Of a stretch of 64,000 bases of DNA, positions 1 to 9,600 are shown one piece after another; positions within the stretch are counted from its first letter, which is position 1; every line of letters begins with the position of its first letter. The notes beneath the pieces were generated by a model. The model was not told the origin of the DNA. It was given only the letters and a program-made list of their open reading frames with translations, and did not search any database. The translations under genes and the position numbers were made by a program. Source of the DNA: CAYRDK01 sp043819345 (GTDB lineage Bacteria; Omnitrophota; Gorgyraeia; Velamenicoccales; Velamenicoccaceae); contig JBDREX010000009.1 of the NCBI GenBank assembly GCA_043819345.1, positions 1-64,000 of the forward strand, written 5' to 3'.

Positions 1-350
1 GTTACTCTGAACCTGCGCTTATGCGCGGCGACAATACCGTTACAACGCATAAGCCGGGCCACGCGATTCTCGGAGCATAAAATCTGCTCTTGACGGCATA
101 ATTGATTCCATATTCGCGGGCTGCCGTAGTTACGGCTGTTCTCAAAGTATACTCGGTTTATCTCAATGAGCAAACGTTCGTTATTTATCCTATTTTGGCT
201 TTTAGGCCTTCTTTTGAACGCGTAATATCCACTCCTGGATACTTCCACCGCGCGGCACATCTTCTTGAGCGGAAAACTTAAACGGTTATTATCTATAAAT
301 TCGAACCGTTCTCGGTCGTTTTTGAAAATATGCCGACTGCTTTTTTTAAG
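1..350 (-). CDS. IS3-family transposase OrfB (integrase), N-terminal part, truncated by the window edge
   Basis: Read in the -1 frame from the A7 run (codons with lowest base at positions divisible by 3), the minus strand encodes about 115 residues with the hallmark HTH_21 region of IS3 OrfB: MCRAVEVSRSGYYAFKRR, then NERLLIEINRVYFENSRNYGS and RVARLMRCNGIVAAHKRRF. The DDE catalytic core (rve domain) would follow left of position 1. No frameshift or stop is seen in the visible part, so the copy may be functional. The frame was read by hand and is not one of the long ATG-started frames. Confidence 0.85.
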
Positions 351-601
351 ATATCACGCTCCATCTCGACTTCTCGCAGCTGCTTCCTCAGGCTCGCAAG
401 TTCAGTTAAATGGCCCTTGCCCGGGAAAGCCTTTTGACCACTATCACCAAACTTCTTTTTCCAGTTATAGAGCTGATTGGCGTGTATGCCTAAGCTTCTG
501 GCTACCTCTGCTACTGTATGGCCTCCTTCAGCAACCATCTTGACCGCGGAAATCTTAAAATCCCTGTCAAACCGCTTCATCTGACGCTTCACCGTCTCCA
601 T
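293..601 (-). CDS. IS3-family transposase OrfA
   Basis: A 102-residue OrfA with the usual N-terminal helix-turn-helix (around residues 10-50: FKISAVKMVAEGG, VAEVARSLGIHANQLYNWKKKFG), which binds the terminal repeats, and a C-terminal leucine-zipper-like helix (ASLRKQLREVEMERDILKKA) for multimerisation. Length and layout fit the family (about 90-110 residues). It starts at ATG 601 after a G-rich stretch (GGGGG about 8 nt upstream), and a second in-frame ATG lies at codon 8. The A7 run for frameshifting is at its ILKKA codons, so OrfA alone is made without the shift and OrfAB with it. The TAG stop is at 293-295. Confidence 0.93.
   Translation of the reverse strand: METVKRQMKRFDRDFKISAVKMVAEGGHTVAEVARSLGIHANQLYNWKKKFGDSGQKAFPGKGHLTELASLRKQLREVEMERDILKKAVGIFSKTTENGSNL
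341..347 (-). promoter_or_regulatory. A AAA AAA G slippery site for -1 frameshift between orfA and orfB
   Basis: In the orfA frame the codons TTA AAA AAA GCA contain the heptamer A AAA AAA, a known IS3-family slippery site. Slipping back one base changes the downstream reading from the orfA tail to Ser-Ser-Arg-His-Ile-Phe-Lys and on into a recognisable OrfB, which has no convincing separate start nearby. Confidence 0.85.
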
Positions 602-631
602 TGGACACCCCCGTTTTAAGAGCAGATATTT

Positions 632-660
632 ATACTAATACCAACTCTTCATTGTGTCCA
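632..660 (-). promoter_or_regulatory. Possible promoter for IS orfA
   Basis: On the minus strand TGGACA (660-655, 5 of 6 matches to the -35 consensus) is followed after 17 nt by TAGTAT (637-632, 4 of 6 matches to the -10 consensus), upstream of orfA. An AT-rich TATAAATAT stretch lies just downstream. The -35 box overlaps the terminal repeat, as is common for IS3-family promoters. Motif match only. Confidence 0.3.
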
Positions 661-679
661 CTAATTCGGGGGAAGATCA
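654..679 (-). repeat. IS3-type left terminal inverted repeat
   Basis: Read on the minus strand from 679, the sequence TGATCTTCCCCCGAATTAG then TGGACAC matches my recollection of the IS3 end, which begins TGATCTTACCC and runs into AGTGGACAC. It marks the insertion boundary at about 679/680. The preceding reading frame continues into it and stops at its internal TAG (663-661), so the last residues of that protein (Asp-Leu-Pro-Pro-Asn) are encoded by the IS end, not by the host gene. Confidence 0.8.
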
Positions 680-3600
680 CAAGTAATCCCCGGCTCGCCA
701 TTGTCATCAATGGACATATGGACCTTCTGGATCTCATACACGCCAGGGGAGACCCTCTCTAGCATAGTGGCCAGCAAACACGTACATAGATAGTTGCATC
801 TAACGAGCATAAAGTTCTTACCTAATAAAGAAACTCGTTCTTTTGAATATATATCCCAACCCAAAGCAGGAGACAGCGCATCCAAAACACACATCTCCAC
901 CTTTGCTTGATGTTTCCCTAAAATACCTCTTTTTTGAATATCACTGAGAACATTTTCCGAAATATCTCCCAACACAAATCCTAACCGTTGATAATAGTCC
1001 TTCCTTTCTTTTAAACATAATCTTTCAAATTCATCCAAGAATCTTCTCAAGGACAAACCGTTGCCAGGGCCTATATCTAAAAAGTATATTTTTTCTTCTT
1101 TCCCCAATAAACCTTTCTGTTCAAAAAAGCGCAAACGCATAAAAACAGAAAAGCAGGCTTCGCAAATAAATTGCCAATTAGCTGTATTTCTATAAGGAAC
1201 CTCAAAAAAAGCGTTCATACCTTCCCTCTGCCAATATTTGCAACTAACATCTTGAACAACATCCCACCAATTCTGAAAATCCTTTGGAGCAACGCGCATC
1301 GCCTGCATTTTTTTTATTTCCCTATTTACCGCTGGATCTATTTTTATGGGGCTTGATGGCTTTGGCATAAACGAGAAATGCTCTACAAGCTTATTCCCCC
1401 ATATCGCGATTTCTCGATCTGTGGGCACAGTAATCATCTCTTTTATCAACGCCCGATTTATCTGATCCAATAGCTGTATCTGAAAATCAGTGTAAAGACT
1501 GGAAAGCGCAGAGCGATTTAAAAACAGTTTTTGCAAATAAAGTATGATCGCCTCACCCTGCCTTGTGCCTCCCGAAACAAAATAAATCGCCTGCAGCGCT
1601 GATTTATAATAACGATCAAAATAATGACTAATGTGTGTAATTTGTTCCGGCGAACATGCCTTAACAACATAGGACGCCACAGAAACATATTCTTTTTGAA
1701 CTAACCGATACGGCTTAACATAAATTTTACAGTCATAAAAAGAATCTATCTGAACACGCGTCGGATCAATCAACAGAAGTGGCAGGCCTCCCTCATAATA
1801 AATAACCCAGAAATGCCCAAAGGGAGTCCGATCTTTAACATCAACGAATCCTCCATCCACACAAAAACCAGTCCCTAAAGACCGGCCAAAACACACATGA
1901 AATACCTCTGATAAAGCACGGGCCAAGGCATAAAAAAATTCCTTACAAATCAACCCTTGACCGAGAACCTCGTCAGTAAATCCGTCTTTTAAAAACATTT
2001 TCAATATTTTCCAAGCAACCGTTTCATATTGATGGATATAACTTTTTATGAATGCCGCCTTGGGTTGAGAAAACAACAGATTATAATCCAAGAAATCTAT
2101 CTCTGAAGGCCAAAGCGGAGAAGAAAAATAGCCACAGACACAGGCTAATTCTCTTAAAAATGCAATATCCGCCATATAATCGGAAGCGTTATACTCCAGA
2201 ATAAAAGCCCCCTTATATTTTTTTTCGCAAATTAAAACACGAACAATTTTTGCAATCTGCTCATTGACGAATTTATTATGAAGGATGCTTAAATGCGTCT
2301 CATACCCACACGCATCATAACTTGAGCCATGCAAATGTACATTATAGTAAGGTATCTGCGGATCCAATTCATTTAATAAACTCAGAGGATCATAATCAGA
2401 AACAATGGGAAAATCAGCCGGCTCTCCAAGAAATACGCCGGCATGTCCTGAGTCATATGTTATGCCGGCCACATCCAGATAATCGCCCAAGTATTCAAAA
2501 GTCCTATTCAAAGAGCGCACAACATCCTCTCCTCTAAGCCAAACCCTTTCTCCATTCAATAATCCATAATTACTCATATTCTCTATACCAATCTTAACCC
2601 CGCAATCTCTCGCTTTTGAAAAAACAGGTCTCATGGCCTCGGCAAATTTTCTTCCAGGCTCCGATAAATGTTGAGTGATAACCCTTGCACCAATATCTGA
2701 AGCAAACTGAACCGTATCTAAAAGATTACCTATATTTTGAATAAAAAGAGGGTTACCATACGCGTGCACTTGAGGAATAATTTTTGCTCCTTTAGCTTCT
2801 TGTTTAAAAACCTTTTTCCAATCGGGTGAAAACATTTCAGGAGTGAATCTATGCTGGCTATCAAAATAGAATTCAAAAGCATTCATCCTGTTAGCTTTAA
2901 CAACTTGCATTCTTTCTCCCACATGACGCCTTCCCCCTCTATTTTGAATGCCAATGGTCATTAATGCATCACCGTAGCCCTCGTAAGCTCCAATAGGAGA
3001 AGAAGAGTTATTTCTAACAACAACGCCCCATATTTTAGGATCCGCTCTTATGCTTTGTGGCTGCATAGAAAGAACCCTTTTATGATACAAATCAACTCCT
3101 TCCCTAAGATACGCCTCAATATCTCTTGTTTTTATATTAAAAACACATCCCATAATACCCAGAATGGCCTTGAGCCGAATATCATCCGATGAGATTCTTT
3201 CATGAGAAAAATCAAGGCCAAAAAACGATCTATCAGCAATAGAATAACCGCACCCCAACATATCATCACCTATGACAGCGCGTATAGAAAGAAACCTAAG
3301 TTCAGGCCGGAAGGCGATAACCGGATCACTCAAAGAGGGAAGCTCGTAAAAAACATCTATATTTAAATTAAAATGTATTCTATGTGTGAGCATATATTTA
3401 TTCGGTCTTTGCGCGATAAATTTTCTCACTATTAAGACTCCCGAAGAGTCTCTTTCTAACTTAATCTTGCTCATCATCCGGTGTTTATAAGGATAGGCTT
3501 CCGCGATAGTCCTCTCACCCACCTCAGGAACCACAACTGGTTCAATCTGCATAAGATAGGGATCATAATAAATTCTCCCATAATCTTTTAAATCAACAAT

Positions 3601-6600
3601 AACGGCGGGATGGCGACTCGATCTTTCAACCAAGTAATAGATTTTATGTTCTTCGCTATCAAAATGCACAATGCCCGATATCGCGTCTTTGAACCTCTGT
3701 GCCTGATAAATGCAATTGCCTCCCAGACGATCAGGAGAAGACAGACCTGAGGCGAGAAAAACCGGTGCGATAGAATTGTAAGGCATATTTTCAATGTACT
3801 CACGCATCCATTCCCTAAACACATGATGAACTAAAAAAATCGGCGAACCTGAGGTTATATCTTGTGATTCCTTTCTATATCTATGCTTAGTTAATTCTCT
3901 ATTTTTTTGATGACGCAGGATACGCGCAACACGAATACGATTATCATTATGAATTAAAACAAGAAGAATATTGGACGCACCGAAAAGCCCTGCAATACTG
4001 TAGATGACAAAAGCGAAAAACCCTTTTAAGCCTTGGGCCACACATGGCACTATCACAATAACTGAGCAAAGCGCAAACAAAAAGTGTGCTATCTCTGAAC
4101 ACCACGCGTTTTTAATAAATTCTTCATAAATAACGTTTCCAATATGTTTCCTTCCGCGCAAGACTGTTCGCAAATACGTTCCATTCATAATCCCATGTTT
4201 AAAAAAGAAACGTTGGGCACGATATAAACCGACCTTGCGATACCTAAACAAGAGTCTTTTACTCTTTAGCAACAAGGGCGAACTAGATAAAATAGTATCG
4301 TTCTCATTAGTGTTTTGTCTTACTGAAGATGATCTTTTTCCATCGGAATTTTTATCTGATTTCACACCTACCTGATAATCACCCCTTATTTTTTGATAAC
4401 TTGCCAGACGCTCCCGATGGAACTTCTCAAGCCATTTTTTTGTAGGAAGAAGAAGGAAAATAAGTGTACTCAAAATAAAAACATAAATATCATAGAAAGT
4501 TCCCCATTCTCCGGGCGTTGGAAAATATATCTGAACCATCTCATTTAAGATAAAAGCACAGCATTGAAGCAAAACAACTCCCCTAAGAACTCTATCTGTA
4601 TCATCAATCTCATCCGTTTCCGGATCCAAAGGGAAAAGGGTAAAAATAAGTGTATAAATAGAACTTCCTGTCAGAGGTGCCAAAAAATCATTCAAGTAAC
4701 CATGGTCAAGCCTAAACAATAAACTCTGAGGAACGAAGTGAAAATACGCTCCAAAAAGATACCTATAAAGGGAAAACAATATGACAATGCCAAAGCCCAC
4801 AATCCATGGACAATTTTTCAAAAACTGTATTTTTTTACTAAAAATAGACCTGATCGTTTTAAAAACAAGGGTAAAATGGCGATCTTTCAGCGGGCTTGAG
4901 AAGCTGGAACAGCAGAATTGGATGGCTAAAAAAGGCTCTCTCTGTGAAGAATAAAGACAAAAATCTAAAGGCGGCCCGTGAATAAATCCGTACGCGTTGG
5001 GTCGTTCCAAACAAAAGAAAAGACTATTTAACATAACCGCTAATACCGAAACCCTAAAAACAAAACAACTCTCATAGCTCATGGAAGGCGATGAAATATT
5101 TTCATATGAAAAAACAAGACCATCCCCTTTTTTATGACCATTTTTTGTATTCTTTGTTAGTGGCGATGATAATAGGCCATGTTCCCTTATATGCACTCCT
5201 GTATGCGCGTATATCTTTTGATATAAAGTAATACAGTCGTAATAAAATACTTTATGCGCCGCGTCTACTCTTTCTTTGAATGTTGCAGAATTCAGAACAA
5301 AATCCATATTCTCTATGCCTACGTAAATATCCCTGGCAACACCATATAACCGAGCCATAATTAAACAAAAAGCCTCTTTTTCTTCCTGGAAGATAGCGAT
5401 TTCCTTGCCTCGTAAATAACGCAAATAATGAACCATCGCAATCCCAACAACATAGTCTGAATACGTATTATCACGTCCTAAAACGCTCAAAACCCTGCGA
5501 AACCCTATAACGCAATCAGGATAATTCTTCTCACGCTCATCGTCATAATGAATGCTATTATCAAAGTCAATAAAATGGATTAACATATCAAAATTTTCCG
5601 GGTTAAATAAATTTGCCATATTCTCTTCAATTTCTTCTTTTGATAAGAGGGGGACAATGATCAAAAGAAAATAAGCTCTCACTATTCCTAATTGTTCCAA
5701 TATGGCTGCAGCTAATAAGTTTTTCTCAGCCGTGGTTCCTTTTTTAAATCTATCCAACTGCCTATTAGACATACACTCTATCCCCACATCAATTCTGCCA
5801 ATGAAAGGTGCAGCCTTTTCTAAAACAGCTTGCGCTCGAATAATATCATCAGAACGTGTCTGAAAATGAATCTGAACAAGCCTCCCCTGATTTTTTAAAA
5901 TCTCTAATCTTTCTGATATTTGCGCGACAAAAATAGCCTTAAAAGCCAGATAAAGCACTTTTCTAATACCCACCTCTTTGTAAAAACTCATAACATTAAA
6001 CGCGCGCCTTATCCTTTCACAAAAAGAAAACTTCTCTTTTTGAAATAACTCATAAATTTGGCGTAATCTATCATCGGCTCTCCGGCCACCACCGAGAAAA
6101 TTATCATCAAGAAAAGAAAGGATATGGGCAAACGGCCTCCTGATTAAAACATCTTTGATTTCCCCAACAACACTTACCGCACTACGAGCATACCACCTCT
6201 TATCCAGATATATCTCGGGCGTAGCGCAAAAACAACAGTTCCCATGGCAATTACGGCTTGACTCAAATTCCTCTTCGCTGTTCACTTTTAAGTTCTGTGA
6301 TCTTAATGCAAAAGGATACTGATCCAACTCCTTTAGCTGTATAATACTGCCGTAAACCACCTCTTTTCCTTCACGATATGTAACGCCCTGCAAGCCACTT
6401 AGATCTTTCTTGCCTTTTATAGCTGCCAAATATGCCGGCAAACTTTCTTCGCTATCTCCCAAAAACAATGCTTGGACAAAAGAATATTCCTCCATTAATT
6501 TTTTTTCTTTTTCCAATGACCTGGCATGTAAAAGAGATACTCCCCTGCCACCCAAAACAATCTTAGCGCCTGGATAATCGGCATTGATAGATTTTGCCAT

Positions 6601-9600
6601 TAATAAAGCATGTTCAAAAAATAAAGACAAAACAGATATCTCTATAGCCCTATAATGATTTTTCCGAAGAAACTCATCTTGTAATTTCTGATAAGCCTGA
6701 TAATTGATTTGCCGACAAAGCGCTATATCAAAAGTTAAGCCTTGTTGCCGCAAACAAGCCGCCAACTTTGACAAAGTATAAGAATACTGATTTTCAACTA
6801 ATCCAATCAATAGAATATCCTTACAAACACAGCCCTTATTTCTTCTCATCATCACTGAAAATTTCCCTCTCACAAACTGTACGGATTCAAAAATAGGTGA
6901 TAAAACATTATCCATAGAAAAAACAGAACTAGCCTTAACCGAGGAAGAAGTTTTCTCTTGATCCATGCCGCCATCTGAAAAAGGCCTGTAAACCACGTGC
7001 GGGTTATCCCCAATCTCTATCACAGGGATAGACCTATCCACAGCCTCTCTCATCGCCCATCTTTTTTCTTTGTCTCCGGCACGCGAATCAATAACAATTC
7101 CAATGATTTTAGCTTTTTTCATCCTGGCAATTATTTCATTGTATGTTTTCTCCAATAAACAGCTCATCAGATCCCATAAATTATAACAATTCACATAATT
7201 CAACCTCCATCGGATCATCGGTAAATCCGCCTCGGTCTTATCAGAACCACTCCACAGATCATAACGGCACCTTAACACAATATCTTCATCCGGCACTTCC
7301 ATAATATAGCCGCATGATTCAGCCATGTGCGGATGCTCGCATGTAGCAAGAGAGAAAGACGCTACTTCCAATGACTCAATATCCCTATAACAAATCATCG
7401 TCTTAACAAAAATTCTATAATTCAAAGGATCGAAGAGATTTAAATCTGTCCTCGGCATCTCCTGACGATCGGTAAAGAAAGGCTTCTGTGACTCTAGCTC
7501 CGGATAGAAAACTTGTTTTAATTCCCCTAGATACTCATCCAGCTCATCTCTCATTTTGCACTCATAAAACGCATATTCGGCTAGAGTTTTATAAGCTAAT
7601 CTGACAATATCAATTTTCGATCTCTCCTCCATATAATACAAAGGATGATAAGCTATTTTTATAGCCTCAGACGCATCAGCGCAAAAACCTTCATTAAGCC
7701 AATAAGCATACACCTGATTAAATAATACTTCTTTTCCCTTATAAAACTTCCTTGTTGACGGTGAAATCACGCCCCCAGGAGTTATCTTCCTTATGATCCT
7801 TAAAACAGACATCAGCACTATTCTGTATTTTAAAACCTCAATATCGGCTCCAAACGATAATACCTTGATTTCTCTAGGCATATAACGGTCTAGAAAACGC
7901 CTGAATATCTCCTGCCTTGTAAAAGAACATGTTTTCAAAGAAGATAATTTTCGCACCAATTCACGTTCTTTCAAAAACCATGAGTCCTCCATAATCATGT
8001 TTTCTATCGAAGATGAACATTTTGACGTAGAATCATCCTCACAACCACTGGACAAATCCATGTTGTTTTTTTGATCCGCCCTCTCTTCTGTATGTGCATT
8101 AAACTCATGCGAAAGAATGCAGAAGACCTCGCCCCATATAAAAAACAATGGCAAGAAACCATAAATAGCAACACAATGAAAATCAATAAGGTGCTTAAAA
8201 CTACCTACTACTAAAATGGTTCTATTACACTCTCTTTGATAATAATCAAATGAGAATCTTTGTAATAAATAACCAATATTTGCAGAAATAAATACCAATA
8301 CAGACGATCCTGTTTTATCCAGCTCGCCATTATCGGCTTTTTTCCCAACAGGTTGAGAAACATCCTCTTTTTTCTTATAAGCACCCCTGACATGCCCTAT
8401 TTTGCCGCGGCGGACCAATCCTTCCAATACTTTGACGTTGTATGATTTACCGTGTTTTGTTTTTAATCCCAAAGAATTCAAATAATCAACAATCTCCTGA
8501 GTAGATTTTCTAAGCCCACGCATCTCTTCAATAATTTTCAAGGCTTTATCATGTTCAGTCACGATGGCCCTGTGCCACCCCAGGATATTAAGATAAGTAC
8601 TCACTGATTCCGTTGTCGTTTTCAGCATCTCGCCCAACTCTTTATTCGTACAATCAGGGAAATGAAGATATAAGCGCCAAAGCTTTTCGGGTGTCCAAAA
8701 CCTTACCGATGTGAGCAGTCCTTCATAATATAAAACTTCAAAAGCCATGATGTACTCTTCAGGACAATATTCAGTTTTTCCAATTTCACGCAAACACTCA
8801 ATAACAAAATCATGACCCTTGGGTGTATTCCCCCAGCGCTCAAGCACTTTTTGGCTAACCATAAGAATGCGTCGCCCAAAATTATTTTTTGAAACTGTAG
8901 CACATTTACCGCGAATTATATCTTTTTCCAAAGGACTTGACAGTAAAAAATAAGAAGAAAGAAATAGCGACGGTTTTATTCTATTCAGCTCACTGGCAGC
9001 AAAAAGCAGCGAGGAGAGAAAAACAGAACCATCCCTATTTTTCCTATTATTCAATACAAGAGGCGAGCTAAACATATGGTAGCCAGAATTATTCGTATCA
9101 TCTGTTATCTCATTCGGTAAGAAACCGGAATTTTTTGCTGCACGAATAAAATTGCGAATTGTCTCTAAATAAACACACAAATCACCGGCAATAGGAGTCA
9201 CACATCCTATCGCCAGATCACATCCAATATCATTACGCAAAAAGCTAGTCGCAGGATCTCTTCCATCCAAATCCAATACAAAAATACCTTCCAAAAATCC
9301 AAATAAGTTAATAAAATCTACTATGGCCTCCTGAGAAAACAAACTCTGTTCATAAGAAATATACTTACCATATAACTGTGGTTCTACGATCGTTTTTTGA
9401 AAATGTCTATAGTGCTCACGAGCCAAAGTCCTAAGAACCCACAAAAAATTATCAATCCCACGCTCGCCAGACAACGCAAAGGACATCTGGCCTAATTCTT
9501 TCACTCTTTGAAAAGGCTCGGTTAATTCCCTGCTATTGAGATTCCGCGTCTTTATTAATTTCAATTCATTCATTAGAATATGACACATTCTCAATAGTAA

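Larger units (their letters stand above)
1..679 (-). mobile_element. IS3-family insertion sequence, left part (transposase end); other end lies outside the window
   Basis: An IS3-family element read on the minus strand. Visible parts, in order from position 679 downwards, are a terminal repeat like that of IS3 (TGATCTTCCCCCGAATTAG followed by TGGACAC), a weak promoter, orfA (601-293), an A7 slippery run and the beginning of orfB running out of the window at position 1. Known for the family: the orfA-orfB fusion made by -1 frameshifting is the active DDE transposase. The element sits directly against the 3' end of the giant gene on the same strand and interrupts it. The 3-4 bp target duplication cannot be verified because the far end is not in view. 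Confidence 0.9.

Noticed and set aside
265..543. Plus-strand frame of 92 codons over the IS
   Set aside because: Antisense of orfA; no family resemblance, and the minus-strand transposase explains the sequence.
3588..3824. Minus-strand 78-codon frame with hydrophobic start, and other short minus-strand frames (8004-8903, 18557-19210, 27197-27478)
   Set aside because: All overlap well-supported domains of the giant frames in another phase; no convincing domains in them.
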